Origin: Motilimonas eburnea
GTDB taxonomy: Bacteria > Pseudomonadota > Gammaproteobacteria > Enterobacterales > CBDFNC01
Direction of reading: 5' to 3'
NCBI RefSeq assembly: GCF_021295345.1
Contig: NZ_JAIMJB010000002.1
Span: 1-64,000, forward strand
DNA length: 64,000 nt
Numbering within the stretch: the stretch's first letter is position 1; each line of letters starts with the position of its first letter. The position numbers and the translations under genes were made by a program. Below the pieces are notes generated by a model. It was not told the DNA's origin, did no database searches, and was given only the letters and a program-made list of their open reading frames with translations. Shown piece by piece: positions 1-8,326 of the stretch.

Positions 1-64
1 GCTCTCGTACCAGTGCAATGGCATCAAGTTTGAATTCTTTTGAATAGGTTTTACGTGTTGTCAT
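1..64 (-). CDS. IS3-type transposase OrfA, N-terminus only (cut by window edge)
   Basis: Read leftwards from ATG at 62-64, the first codons give MTTRKTYSKEFKLDAIALV, the usual opening of the helix-turn-helix OrfA protein of IS3-family elements, which binds the element's ends. Only about 21 residues lie in the window; the rest, and OrfB, would be beyond the left edge. A GGAG-like sequence (antisense of ctcc at 71-74) sits just upstream as a ribosome site. The family assignment rests on this short peptide alone. Confidence 0.7.
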   Translation of the reverse strand, partial: MTTRKTYSKEFKLDAIALVRE

Positions 65-113
65 TTCAATCTCCAGTTAAATCAATTATGTCTTAACTGG
101 GTTAGTCGTATCA
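1..113 (-). mobile_element. End of an IS3-family insertion sequence
   Basis: The transposase start lies about 50 bp from a likely element end. Read leftwards, the DNA from about 113 begins TGATACGACTAACCC, compatible with the 5'-TG ends of IS3 elements. The exact boundary cannot be set without the other end and the target duplication, both outside the window. DNA right of 113 has short open frames with hydrophobic coding that may be remains of an interrupted gene. Confidence 0.5.
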
Positions 114-371
114 ATTAAACCACGTCAAGAAGCATCGAAGGTGTTTTGGTGGCTTTTACAATGGGGTTGCTAGGGGTTCTAGCCGGTTTCTTTATTAACC
201 AACTGGTTGTTTGTAATACTGTTATGTGGTGCGGAGTATTATCAGTGTGAAAATGGCCAACAAACACATATTGTTGGACTGGTGTTCCGCTACACTTTAA
301 ACCAGCCGCAAATGCGGAAAATCTCCTCCTCAACTAAGCTTAATCCAGTTACATCAATTGGAAGTAATACC

Positions 372-452
372 ATGGGCATTTGGCCAACGTTACTGATAGT
401 GCTGTTTCTGCTAATTCTGATGGGTGTGTTAGCCGTTAAGGTTGAAAAGTAG
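372..452 (+). CDS. Candidate 26-residue single-span membrane peptide
   Basis: ATG at 372 is preceded by GGAAG at 360-364 with about 7 nt spacing. The frame gives a 26-residue peptide whose middle is almost wholly hydrophobic (WPTLLIVLFLLILMGVLAV) and which ends in a charged KVEK tail, as in known small membrane proteins. The frame extends upstream to 207 without a convincing start. A strong hairpin follows at 472-510. Whether it is expressed is unknown; it might instead be the tail of a gene broken by the adjacent IS. Confidence 0.3.
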   Translation: MGIWPTLLIVLFLLILMGVLAVKVEK

Positions 453-471
453 GGGAACATACTCGTTGTGA

Positions 472-510
472 GCTCAATATCACCCCCTTTTCTTAGTTGT
501 GATATTGAGC
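472..510. terminator. 12-bp stem-loop between convergent small genes
   Basis: GCTCAATATCAC at 472-483 pairs perfectly with GTGATATTGAGC at 499-510 around a 15-nt pyrimidine-rich loop. It lies between a rightward small frame and the leftward gene at 535-720. There is no clear T-run after the stem, so a terminator role is inferred from position. Confidence 0.45.
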
Positions 511-534
511 GACTAGATGAATCTCTTGAGTTTG

Positions 535-720
535 TTAGAGCTGTTCACCAAGCTGGCGTAGCGCGTGCTCTAATTCTTCTTCCGTGTTGGGGACAGCGTT
601 TATCTTAAAGGTAATCGGGCTGCCGGCATTGAGCATATAGACCTCTGATTCACCGTGATCGTAATGAAACCATTTTCCGTTGACACACATGTCGGTATAG
701 CAGTTAGGTAATAACGTCAT
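535..720 (-). CDS. Small acidic hypothetical protein, 61 aa
   Basis: This short cytoplasmic-looking protein was not recognised. The start is well supported: antisense of 721-735 gives TTGAGGTGAAGT directly before ATG, a strong ribosome site. It has two cysteines near the start (NCYTDMC), an aromatic patch (WFHYDHGE) and a charged C-terminal helix rich in Glu (TEEELEHALRQLGEQL). No signal peptide or membrane span is visible. It is transcribed alone, convergent with the small frame on its left; 721-946 upstream holds its promoter and that of the next gene but no further feature I can name. Confidence 0.6.
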   Translation of the reverse strand: MTLLPNCYTDMCVNGKWFHYDHGESEVYMLNAGSPITFKINAVPNTEEELEHALRQLGEQL

Positions 721-946
721 ACTTCACCTCAAGTTACAGCTTACTTATGGTTAGTTTTAGGCCAAAACAGCACATCACGCCTTTGCGCTAGATCAATTTT
801 TGTCGAGTGTGATTGATTTTCAACTTAGTCGTTTGCTTACAAAAATCGTGATTTAGTAACGCTGACGGCCTTAAGCTTTGGTTAAGTCTTGGTATTGTTT
901 AGCTTTATCTCTATATTATTAATGAATTTTTAAACAAGGATTTATC

Positions 947-1552
947 ATGAAGTCAGGAATCAACGTTTGGGCTGTTATAGGGGTATTATTGACAAGCTGG
1001 TCTCAAATGGTAACGGCTGAGACTACCGAGGAAGTAAGCTCTCAAAGTTTAGTGACCATTAATGTTGGCGTTGATTTAACGGGGTTAGAAGCCCCCGCGG
1101 TGAAAGCCTCCGATGCGCTCATTGTTTTGTCTGAGTCGATTACGCAATTAAGCCAAGGTGAGCACTTAACCGACGCTGAGCAACAGCAAATTCAAAAGAT
1201 GGCAGAGCAAGTGGCGCAGTTAAGCTCAACCTTAAACACCACAGTGCAACAGATCCCCCAAGTGATCGAGCAAGCCAGTCAACCTGTGGTGGAGAGCAGC
1301 CAAACACTACTCAACGACATTAAATGGGTGGTGATTCTAGTCTTAGTTGCATTGTTAGTGGTACTGGTTCTTGTACTGATTGCAGTCTATTACACAGTAT
1401 TACAACCGAGTAGACAGTTATTGGTGGATACTACAGAGCAATTTAATAAGTTAGCCACGGCGATGGAAAACACGGCTAAATCAGTGGAATTAAGCGGCCA
1501 ATATCACCAAGGGATCTTAGCGCATCTACAACAGGTGCAGCAAAAGAATTAG
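947..1552 (+). CDS. Exported single-span membrane protein, 201 aa, unknown function
   Basis: Residues 1-24 look like a signal peptide ending VTA. Residues about 55-120 are polar, rich in Gln, Ser and Glu, and likely helical or coiled-coil. A strong membrane span follows at about 127-151 (VVILVLVALLVVLVLVLIAV), then a cytoplasmic tail of about 50 residues, also helical. The architecture resembles a chemoreceptor without signalling motifs, but no family was recognised. AAGGA lies 8 nt before the ATG. It stands alone between divergent and convergent neighbours. Confidence 0.7.
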   Translation: MKSGINVWAVIGVLLTSWSQMVTAETTEEVSSQSLVTINVGVDLTGLEAPAVKASDALIVLSESITQLSQGEHLTDAEQQQIQKMAEQVAQLSSTLNTTVQQIPQVIEQASQPVVESSQTLLNDIKWVVILVLVALLVVLVLVLIAVYYTVLQPSRQLLVDTTEQFNKLATAMENTAKSVELSGQYHQGILAHLQQVQQKN

Positions 1553-1589
1553 CCATGCCGCTATATATTAAGCTTTTATCTGTTATGAC

Positions 1590-2207
1590 TTAGTTAGGGG
1601 TGATGTCTATATGTGCTGCCAAAGCCTTTGCAAAGGCTTGGTAGCCTTTGCTATTTAAATGAATCGTATCGGATTTCATGCCTTTGTCGTCAAGCAAATC
1701 ACTTAAAATATCCAGCTCGGCAGCGAGCTGATAACGCTTGGCTAAATCGCTATAAACAGGAACGGGGTCTAAAAATATCGCAGGTTTAGGTACGCCAACC
1801 AATAACACTTGAGCGCCATGTGCTTGACTGAGTTGGATCATCTGCTCCAAATTATTGGCTAATTGATTGACTGGCAATCGGCGCAATAAGTCGTTACCGC
1901 CGTAGCAAATGATCACTAAATCCGGGCTGTACTGTTCAAGTAACGCTTTAATTCTAGTCAAACCCTGCGCGCTGGTTTCACCGGAATTTCCCGCATTAAT
2001 AACATTAACACCTAGCGCTCGTGCTAAATGGGCGGGATAGCTTTGCTCAGCCGGCGCACCAACGCCTTGGGTTAAGCTGTCACCAAAGGCCAATATCACA
2101 CTGTCTCGGCTTAGCTGGACGGTTTTGGTGTCGGAGCATCCTGCTAGGCTAGCGATAGCCACTAAGATGACAGCAATAATCAGAGGGAAACGAACAGTTT
2201 TTAGCAT
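1590..2207 (-). CDS. GDSL/SGNH-family esterase lipoprotein (TesA-like)
   Basis: A 205-residue SGNH hydrolase related to TesA/arylesterases, which cleave acyl esters and thioesters. Visible blocks: GDSLTQG with the nucleophile Ser near residue 44, the oxyanion Gly in NAGNSGETS, the Asn block GGNDLL, and the Asp/His pair in DTIHLN near the C-terminus. The N-terminus is hydrophobic and ends LAGC, a lipobox, so the product should be lipid-anchored rather than free in the periplasm as TesA is. It runs divergently from nnr; the two starts are under 100 bp apart. Precise substrate cannot be told. Confidence 0.85.
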   Translation of the reverse strand: MLKTVRFPLIIAVILVAIASLAGCSDTKTVQLSRDSVILAFGDSLTQGVGAPAEQSYPAHLARALGVNVINAGNSGETSAQGLTRIKALLEQYSPDLVIICYGGNDLLRRLPVNQLANNLEQMIQLSQAHGAQVLLVGVPKPAIFLDPVPVYSDLAKRYQLAAELDILSDLLDDKGMKSDTIHLNSKGYQAFAKALAAHIDITPN

Positions 2208-2302
2208 CGGGTTTTACTCAATAGCGCGTGATAAGTCGAACGTTAGCATAGTTTTTTCTAGTATAGTTAGTGCAGCTACAATTTCTTAACGTGATGTTAC
2301 CT

Positions 2303-3793
2303 ATGAATAAACAGACAAGTATGCTCCCAGTTTTGACGTCAGAGCAGGTAAAACAGGCCGAGCAGGCATGGGCGAAAGCAAACCAAGGTGACACTTGGCC
2401 CTTGATGGTGAAAGCGGCGCACAGTTTTGTGGCTAAGTTCATGTCAAAACTGCAAGGTCAAACTGTGCTGGTGGTAGCGGGCCAAGGCAATAATGGCGGC
2501 GATGGCTATTACATTGGTGCGCTGCTGCGCCAAGCTAAGGTTAAGGTGACGCTTGTGGCACCGCTCGGTTTGCCTAAATCGGGTATAGATGCCGAGCGTG
2601 CGTATCAATTCTTTGTAGCCAGTGGCGGACAAGTGCTTGGCTCGTTTGATGAGTTACCCCAGAGCGCACATTTCCCTATTACTATCGATGCGCTATTTGG
2701 CAGTGGGTTGAACAGAGTATTGTCAGAGCCAGCGCAACAAGTGATTTTATGGCTTAATCAGCTAGACACAGAGATTGTTGCAGTGGATGTGCCCAGTGGT
2801 TTAAATGCCGATACCGGCTTGGCCATGCCCGTTGCCGTTAATGCCAAAGCCACCCATAGTTTTATTGCGTTAAAAGCAGGCACGCTGACCGCGATGGGGC
2901 CAGCGCATTGTGGCCTGCTATCCCTTGATACCTTGACGGTGTCAACGGGATCTACATGGCGCTATCAGGTAGATGTGTGTTTGCCAAGGCGCACGGGCAA
3001 TACTTATAAATCTGAGCACGGCGGCGTGAATGTCGTTGGCGGGCAACCTCATATGATGGGCGCAGCGCTCATTGCTGCACATGCTGCCTTAAACAGCGGT
3101 GCGGGTAAGGTCTGGCTGGCCTGTGATCAGATGTTTTATGCCAGTGCATTAAGCTTAGCGCCAGAAATTATGTTAAAGCCAATCGGTGAAACGGCCAAGC
3201 AACCCTTAACTGACAAGGTTAAATGGGTAATAGGGCCGGGGTTAGGGCAAGATGGCCAAGGTTTAGACATACTTGCAAAGTTATTAGAGGCAACAAACGC
3301 TGACTCATCGCAGCAGTTGGCCAATTATGGCGTATTAGACGCCGATGGGCTGCGTTGGTTGGCAACCTCTGGGCAAGTTGCCACGGGGTGGGTGTTGACC
3401 CCCCACGAAGGTGAAGCCGCGGCGCTATTAGCTTGGCCGATTGCTAAGGTGCAACAAGATCGCATTGCAGCAGTACAAGCCTTAAGTGAGCAATATAAAA
3501 CGTGCGTAGTGCTAAAAGGGGCGGGCAGTTTGGTTTGTGATGTGCGCCAAACGGGGCAACATTTGGTGTTTTGTCACTCTGGCAGCCCAGCAATGGCGAC
3601 ACCGGGCATGGGCGATTGTTTAGCGGGGATCATTGCAGCGTTAATGGCGCAGGGGCTAGATGGCTTTAACAGTGCGATCACGGGCGTAAACTGGCATGCC
3701 CGCATTGGCCATGAACTTGCCAAACGCCAACGTATCGTATTAGCCAGTGATGTGATTGCCCAGCTGCCGTTTGGCGCCGACTCGCTCTATTGA
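2303..3793 (+). CDS. nnr: Bifunctional NAD(P)H-hydrate epimerase / ADP-dependent dehydratase
   Basis: Repairs damaged NAD(P)HX: the N-terminal YjeF domain epimerises the hydrate and the C-terminal ribokinase-like domain dehydrates it using ADP. Seen here: GQGNNGGDGYYIG near residues 65-77, VPSGLNADTG, then VLTPHEGEAAALL, VLKGAGSLV and SPAMATPGMGDCLAGI of the dehydratase domain. With the ATG at 2303 the protein has 496 residues, near the usual 500-515. ATG at 2294 or GTG at 2270 are also in frame; none has a good ribosome site. The 3' end overlaps the convergent STAS gene by 7 bp. The common partner tsaE is not next to it here. Confidence 0.93.
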   Translation: MNKQTSMLPVLTSEQVKQAEQAWAKANQGDTWPLMVKAAHSFVAKFMSKLQGQTVLVVAGQGNNGGDGYYIGALLRQAKVKVTLVAPLGLPKSGIDAERAYQFFVASGGQVLGSFDELPQSAHFPITIDALFGSGLNRVLSEPAQQVILWLNQLDTEIVAVDVPSGLNADTGLAMPVAVNAKATHSFIALKAGTLTAMGPAHCGLLSLDTLTVSTGSTWRYQVDVCLPRRTGNTYKSEHGGVNVVGGQPHMMGAALIAAHAALNSGAGKVWLACDQMFYASALSLAPEIMLKPIGETAKQPLTDKVKWVIGPGLGQDGQGLDILAKLLEATNADSSQQLANYGVLDADGLRWLATSGQVATGWVLTPHEGEAAALLAWPIAKVQQDRIAAVQALSEQYKTCVVLKGAGSLVCDVRQTGQHLVFCHSGSPAMATPGMGDCLAGIIAALMAQGLDGFNSAITGVNWHARIGHELAKRQRIVLASDVIAQLPFGADSLY

Positions 3794-4179
3794 CTCAGCC
3801 AAACCAAGGCTTGCTGGTGGTCGTCAAAGGCTTTGATTTCACCGTCTACAAACCAAGAGCCGACGCTGGCGGCGACGGACTGCCACTGCTGGTGGCCAAC
3901 CAAGGCAATTTTATTAAATTGCGCGCCGTGTTTTAGGCCGAGCTTAAAGTCATCCCATGCTGCGCGCAGCTCCCAACCGTGAAACTCAGTGAGATCGGCG
4001 AGTACATCCACCTTGGCATAAGGCACTTCCTTCAGGGCGGCTTCAAACATCGGCGTCATCACTTCGTAGTCTTGATGGCTAAGTTTACCGACGGCGCGAA
4101 TGGCAATAAACACTTGCTCGCCCACACGCTCAATGCCAATGGCGATACCATGTGTACTCTCTTGGTTTGCGTTGCTCAT
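3787..4179 (-). CDS. STAS/SpoIIAA-like domain protein, 130 aa
   Basis: A soluble single-domain protein of the SpoIIAA-like group. The core pattern is visible: a beta-rich start (GEQVFIAIRAVGKLSHQDYEV), a central strand VDVLADLTEF, WDDFKLGLKH, then KIALVGHQQW and a C-terminal helix ending ALVWLSQ. Members are small alpha/beta proteins of poorly known role, sometimes tied to lipid or nucleotide binding. GGGAGGT lies 6 nt before the ATG. Its end overlaps nnr by 7 bp tail to tail. Confidence 0.75.
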   Translation of the reverse strand: MSNANQESTHGIAIGIERVGEQVFIAIRAVGKLSHQDYEVMTPMFEAALKEVPYAKVDVLADLTEFHGWELRAAWDDFKLGLKHGAQFNKIALVGHQQWQSVAASVGSWFVDGEIKAFDDHQQALVWLSQ

Positions 4180-4248
4180 TTTTTACCTCCCTTGGTATTA
4201 ACTTGAGTATAGCTGCATCAAGCAAGGGTGGATTTATGAACAAGAAAA

Positions 4249-5403
4249 CTAGCTAACCGCAGTCAAGTGTTTAGGCTTTACGGTCAGCAACAAACCAAGT
4301 AGCAAAAGTAGGAGAGGCAATACGGTGATATTAAGGGTTTCCCAGCCAAAGGTGTCGAGCAGCCAACCTGAACTCAAGGTGGCAAGGGTCGCCAAACCAA
4401 AAACGCACACCTCATTAACACCTTGGATCTTGGCGCTGTTTTGATTTTCACATAGCGCCATCAGCCATTGGCTTGCCCCGACAAATAGAAAATTCCAACC
4501 CACTCCTAACAGCACCAAGCCCAAGGTCAAACCGGTTTTACTGCTCACGTTTAAGTTAAGTAAAGCCGAGGCAATCAGTATTACTGCGCCAGCGCTCATC
4601 AAGCCTTTTAAGCCAATGCGCTTTACTAGCTGACTGACAAAAAATGAAGGCGCAAACATGCCCAGTACATGCCATTGGATCACCCAAGCCGAGTCGGAAA
4701 ACTCAAAACCACAGGCAAACATGTGCAGCGGCGTGGCGGTCATCACCATCACCATCACCGCAAAGGCAACCGCAGCGGTAAATATTGGGCGCCATATTTG
4801 ATTAATCGGTAATTTAGTCGATGCAGCGTTGGATATAGATGCAGGAGCCGGAAAACGAATGTTCATCAGTAACAGTAAGCTCAACACTGTCAGGGGAATA
4901 TAGAGCAACACCGAAGTGGAAAAGGAAGGACTGAGCCAGATGTCTTTGGTGAGCGCCCCTAAATTAGGGCCAATAAAGGCCGCCACCACACCTGCGGCCA
5001 TAATCCCTGAAATTGCCAGTGGGCGCTGCGCGGGGGCCACCAACTCCATGGCACTAAAGCGATAAAAATTGGCGCAACTGATGGCAAAACCAAAGCCCAC
5101 ACTGGCGAGGATAAACAGCTCAAAGCTGGCCCATCGCAGTGCCAGATAAAACCCACAGCCCGCCAAACAGTTTGCTATCAAGCCAGAGGCAAACAAGGGT
5201 TTACGGCCAAATCGTCCCATCGCCATGCTAAGGGGAAACGAGCTAACTAACATGCTGAGCATACTGACCGCCATCGGTAAGGTGGCCAAGCTCATGGTCC
5301 CTGCCAGCTGATTTCCGAGCACAGGGGCGAGGGTAACAAACATCATATTGCCTACCATAAACAAAATTTGCATGGCGATAAGCAGGGCGAGATTAAGATT
5401 CAT
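4249..5403 (-). CDS. MFS transporter, 12-span
   Basis: A 384-residue inner-membrane carrier of the major facilitator superfamily with about twelve hydrophobic segments. The loop after span 2 carries GRFGRKPLF, the MFS signature G-x-x-x-D/G-R-x-G-R-K, at residues about 63-71. A basic central loop is present around residue 195. The substrate cannot be read from sequence. The gene is monocistronic and divergent from gdx across about 250 bp. ATG is at 5401-5403; no strong ribosome site was noted. Confidence 0.85.
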   Translation of the reverse strand: MNLNLALLIAMQILFMVGNMMFVTLAPVLGNQLAGTMSLATLPMAVSMLSMLVSSFPLSMAMGRFGRKPLFASGLIANCLAGCGFYLALRWASFELFILASVGFGFAISCANFYRFSAMELVAPAQRPLAISGIMAAGVVAAFIGPNLGALTKDIWLSPSFSTSVLLYIPLTVLSLLLLMNIRFPAPASISNAASTKLPINQIWRPIFTAAVAFAVMVMVMTATPLHMFACGFEFSDSAWVIQWHVLGMFAPSFFVSQLVKRIGLKGLMSAGAVILIASALLNLNVSSKTGLTLGLVLLGVGWNFLFVGASQWLMALCENQNSAKIQGVNEVCVFGLATLATLSSGWLLDTFGWETLNITVLPLLLLLLGLLLTVKPKHLTAVS

Positions 5404-5594
5404 GGTTCGTAGGCAATATTAAATAATCAGTAGCTTAGCAATATTTATCGGATGAATGCGAACGAAAGTTATAGAAATTACGCTATAGGGAGTTTCCCTA
5501 ACTAGCGCTGCGTTTGTTAAGCTTTTACCATTCGCAGTCGCTACAAAGTGGCCTGATTTCTGAATTCCTTAGTGATCCGGGCTTGTACCAAGAA

Positions 5595-5640
5595 GTAAGG
5601 ACGACCTTACCGCTCTATTTTTTGTCGGGGACGACCCCAA
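5595..5640 (+). promoter_or_regulatory. Guanidine-II (mini-ykkC) riboswitch
   Basis: Two consecutive hairpins with identical ACGA loops: GTAAGG-ACGA-CCTTAC at 5595-5610 and GGGG-ACGA-CCCC at 5627-5638, the latter flanked by a T-run and an A-run that lengthen the stem. Tandem stem-loops with CC/GG-closed ACGR loops define the guanidine-II class. The ribosome site GGAG at 5645-5648 lies just after hairpin 2 and the gdx ATG at 5657, so translational control by guanidine is likely. Confidence 0.92.
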
Positions 5641-5656
5641 AAATGGAGTTAATGTA

Positions 5657-5971
5657 ATGACTTGGTTCATATTACTGCTGGCTGGCCTAAGTGAAATAGC
5701 TTGGGCGGTTGGCTTGAAATTATCAAATGGCTTTAGCCATCCTTGGATATCTCTTGTTACCGTATTTGGCTGTGGCGTCAGCTTATTGCTGCTGGCACTT
5801 GCGCTTAAATCGTTACCCTTGAGTGTGGCTTATGGCATTTGGGTGGGGATAGGCGTGATTGGTAGTGCTGTTGCCGGTTTTTATCTATTTAATGAACCCA
5901 TTACCACAGCAAAGCTAGTGAGTTTACTGTTTATCCTGATAGGTATTATTGGCTTGAAACTGGGGAGCTAA
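5657..5971 (+). CDS. gdx: Guanidinium exporter of the SMR family
   Basis: A 104-residue, four-span small multidrug-resistance protein of the Gdx (formerly SugE) branch, which exports guanidinium in exchange for protons as an antiparallel dimer. Seen: the essential Glu in LAGLSEIAWAVGLKLSNGF (residue 13), the WAVGLK block typical of Gdx rather than EmrE, KSLPLSVAYGIWVGIG, and the ending GIIGLKL. The guanidine-II riboswitch upstream independently supports guanidine as substrate. GGAG at 5645-5648 is the ribosome site. A strong stem-loop follows the stop codon. Confidence 0.95.
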   Translation: MTWFILLLAGLSEIAWAVGLKLSNGFSHPWISLVTVFGCGVSLLLLALALKSLPLSVAYGIWVGIGVIGSAVAGFYLFNEPITTAKLVSLLFILIGIIGLKLGS

Positions 5972-5983
5972 GGGATAACTAAA

Positions 5984-6014
5984 CCATGGATAAACCAATG
6001 CGGTTTATCCATGG
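5984..6014. terminator. Perfect 13-bp bidirectional stem-loop between gdx and putP
   Basis: CCATGGATAAACC at 5984-5996 pairs with GGTTTATCCATGG at 6002-6014 around a 5-nt loop. It lies in the 50-bp gap between convergent gdx and putP, so it probably ends both transcripts. Confidence 0.7.
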
Positions 6015-6022
6015 CGTTCAAC

Positions 6023-7513
6023 TTAGTCTAGGTTAGTAAGATTGTTCTCAAACTCAGCGTGTTGCTCCGCCACATCTTGCGCCGGCATCGGGCTAGCAAG
6101 ACTGGCTGCCACAATTGCGATGGTCGAAAGTATGATGCCTGGGACGATTTCATAAACATCAAATAGGCCGCCACTAAACTGCTTCCACACCACGATAGTT
6201 ACACCGCCAACAACAATACCCGCTAGGGCTCCTTGCCAAGTCATGCGGCTCCAGTAAAGGCTAAGCACAATGGCAGGGCCAAATGCCGCGCCAAAACCTG
6301 CCCACGCATATGACACTAGGCCTAATACCGAGCTATCGGGCGATAAGGCCAGAAGCAGAGCAATGATTGAAATACCGATCACGGCGAAACGACCCATACG
6401 CACGATATCTTCTGAGCTTGCATCTTGTTTTATCACTTGCTTGTAGAAATCTTCCGCAAGGGCCGAAGAAGACACGAGCAATTGTGAATCAGCGGTGCTC
6501 ATGATGGCTGCTAAAATCGCGGCCAACAAGATACCGGCAATCACAGGATGAAACACGGCATTGACCAAAATCATAAAGATCTTCTCGCCATCAGCCAGTT
6601 CAACACTGCCATTGTTCACATAAACCAAACCTACTAGGCCGACTAAGATCGCGCCCGCCATAGACAGCGCAGACCAAGTCACGGCGATGCGTCTTGCCGT
6701 GGTTAAATCTTTATTGCTACGGGTGGCTTTAAAACGAGCCAAAATATGTGGCTGGCCGAAATAGCCCAGACCCCAAGCCGCCAATGAAATAATAGCAATG
6801 GCCGTTAATGGCTCACCTTTAGCGTCATTCCATAAGGTTAACAGCTCTGGGTTAATGGCTGAGAGGTCAGCACTCAGTTGGCCAAAGCCGCCGTTCATGG
6901 CCGCGATGGGTACGATCAAAAGGGCCGCCGACATCAACAAACCTTGCACTAGGTCGGTCCAAGACACCGCCAAAAAGCCACCAAATAGGGTATAAGACAC
7001 CACACATACTGTGCCTAAAATCACGGCAGTGGTGTAATTAAGGCCAAATACAGTTTCAAATAATTTACCGCCAGCGACTAAGCCGGAGCTGGTATAAAAC
7101 AAGAAAAACAGCAAGATAAAAAAGGCTGAGATGGTTTGAATGAGTTTAGAATTGTCTTTAAAGCGACGCGATAAGTATTCAGGTATAGTCAAAGAATCTG
7201 TGGTGATACTGTAAGTGCGCAGGCGTTTGGCACACAGGAGCCAGTTGGCCCAAGTACCTAGTAATAGGCCGCCTGCTAACCAAAATGATTCTATCCCAGC
7301 GGCATAAGCGTAACCCGGCAAACCCAATAGCAACCAGCCACTCATATCCGAAGCGCCAGCCGATAAAGCGGCAGGCCAAGGGCCTAGGCTACGGCCTCCT
7401 AAGAAGTAATCACTGGAGTTGACAGTGCGTTTATAGGCCACCACGCCGATGGCGAGCATCATGATCAAATAGGCGATAAAGGTCGCACTGATTGCAAAGC
7501 TGTGTTCTAACAT
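6023..7513 (-). CDS. putP: Sodium/proline symporter
   Basis: A 496-residue, about 13-span sodium:solute symporter importing proline with Na+. The N-terminus has DYFLGGRSLGPWPAALSAGASDMSGWLLLGLPG, the conserved PutP region around residues 35-65; GYFGQPHILARF and ADSQLLVSSSALAEDFY are further family blocks. Length equals that of E. coli PutP (about 500). It is the last gene of the leftward putA cluster, about 100 bp after the detached PutA domain gene, with its own AAGGAT ribosome site. A stem-loop in that gap may tune its level. Confidence 0.95.
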   Translation of the reverse strand: MLEHSFAISATFIAYLIMMLAIGVVAYKRTVNSSDYFLGGRSLGPWPAALSAGASDMSGWLLLGLPGYAYAAGIESFWLAGGLLLGTWANWLLCAKRLRTYSITTDSLTIPEYLSRRFKDNSKLIQTISAFFILLFFLFYTSSGLVAGGKLFETVFGLNYTTAVILGTVCVVSYTLFGGFLAVSWTDLVQGLLMSAALLIVPIAAMNGGFGQLSADLSAINPELLTLWNDAKGEPLTAIAIISLAAWGLGYFGQPHILARFKATRSNKDLTTARRIAVTWSALSMAGAILVGLVGLVYVNNGSVELADGEKIFMILVNAVFHPVIAGILLAAILAAIMSTADSQLLVSSSALAEDFYKQVIKQDASSEDIVRMGRFAVIGISIIALLLALSPDSSVLGLVSYAWAGFGAAFGPAIVLSLYWSRMTWQGALAGIVVGGVTIVVWKQFSGGLFDVYEIVPGIILSTIAIVAASLASPMPAQDVAEQHAEFENNLTNLD

Positions 7514-7562
7514 AGTTTATCCTTATAGTTTTATTTTCCCCTCCTGCCAATGGGCAGGTTTT

Positions 7563-7586
7563 GAACGCGAGCGGGTGCTCGCGTCC
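7563..7586. repeat. REP-like palindrome, copy 1
   Basis: A GC-rich imperfect palindrome built on ACGCGAGC and GCTCGCGT between putP and the gene before it. Related sequences lie at 13204-13230, 40866-40892 and 52095-52123. Another hairpin, CCTGCC/GGCAGG, follows towards putP. Confidence 0.4.
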
Positions 7587-7612
7587 TAAATGCATCTTGT
7601 TAATTTGTTATG

Positions 7613-8317
7613 TTAGCGATGGGCATCGTTGCCCAAAGCCAACAAATGTGCATTACCGCCGACGGCGGTGATATTAATTGTGCGTGTACGTTCGGTGATG
7701 TAGTTTAAAACAAGCATAGGATCATTGACTTGATGTAAGGCAACGGGCTCGGTTTCAGCAATAAGATGCACTATAGGCCCAGCTTTAGCCGCCAGTTGAC
7801 GATTGATTTTTTGCACCAAAATCGGCGAGCCAATCATAGTTAAGCTGCGAATATCCCATGCTAGATGGCAAGCATAATCATCAAATGCGGCGATTTGCAC
7901 TAGGTGCAAGGGTAGCTCTGCTTGCTTAATTGCGCTAACCAGCACTTGATTAAGAGCTAAGTCATCGCTGCAAATAATGGCGCTATTCCCAGCGGCTAGA
8001 GCGGCGGTTAGCATGCCAATCAAAGATTGTTGGCTGGCTAGGGTGCTGGAGCTAGGATCGACCACAAACAGCGCAACCCCGCGCGCAGCGGTATAAAGCT
8101 CATTGGATTCACCGGTGGGCCCCACCAATGGCTGAGGCTTGGCGACGACAGCAGCGCTTTGCTCTAGCTGATACAAACACACTTCCGCTAGCTCATATTG
8201 CTGCTTCTTTAGGCCTTGATGAAAGGCTAACAGCTTAGGTTGTCTAGCGCTAAACCCCGCTAAATTCCAGCTCGGCCACGCTTGTTGCGCATCGGCAAAA
8301 ACAGTCACTTGATTCAT
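7613..8317 (-). CDS. Detached C-terminal (ALDH-like) domain of long PutA
   Basis: A 234-residue protein lying 9 bp after putA in the same direction. It has no catalytic dehydrogenase motif but looks like half of an aldehyde-dehydrogenase fold: a Rossmann-like stretch GMLTAALAAGNSAIICSDDLAL, LVGPTGESNELYTAARGVALF, and the ending NITAVGGNAHLLAL. Long PutA proteins end in such a domain, which covers the channel between the two active sites. The present PutA lacks it, and in Vibrio the same piece is encoded separately between putA and putP. It therefore probably assembles with PutA; direct proof is lacking. Confidence 0.75.
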   Translation of the reverse strand: MNQVTVFADAQQAWPSWNLAGFSARQPKLLAFHQGLKKQQYELAEVCLYQLEQSAAVVAKPQPLVGPTGESNELYTAARGVALFVVDPSSSTLASQQSLIGMLTAALAAGNSAIICSDDLALNQVLVSAIKQAELPLHLVQIAAFDDYACHLAWDIRSLTMIGSPILVQKINRQLAAKAGPIVHLIAETEPVALHQVNDPMLVLNYITERTRTINITAVGGNAHLLALGNDAHR

Positions 8318-8326
8318 TATTCGCTC

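Noticed and set aside
115-333. Leftward 72-codon frame next to the IS end
   Set aside because: No ribosome site and no recognisable pattern; the plus-strand reading is equally weak.
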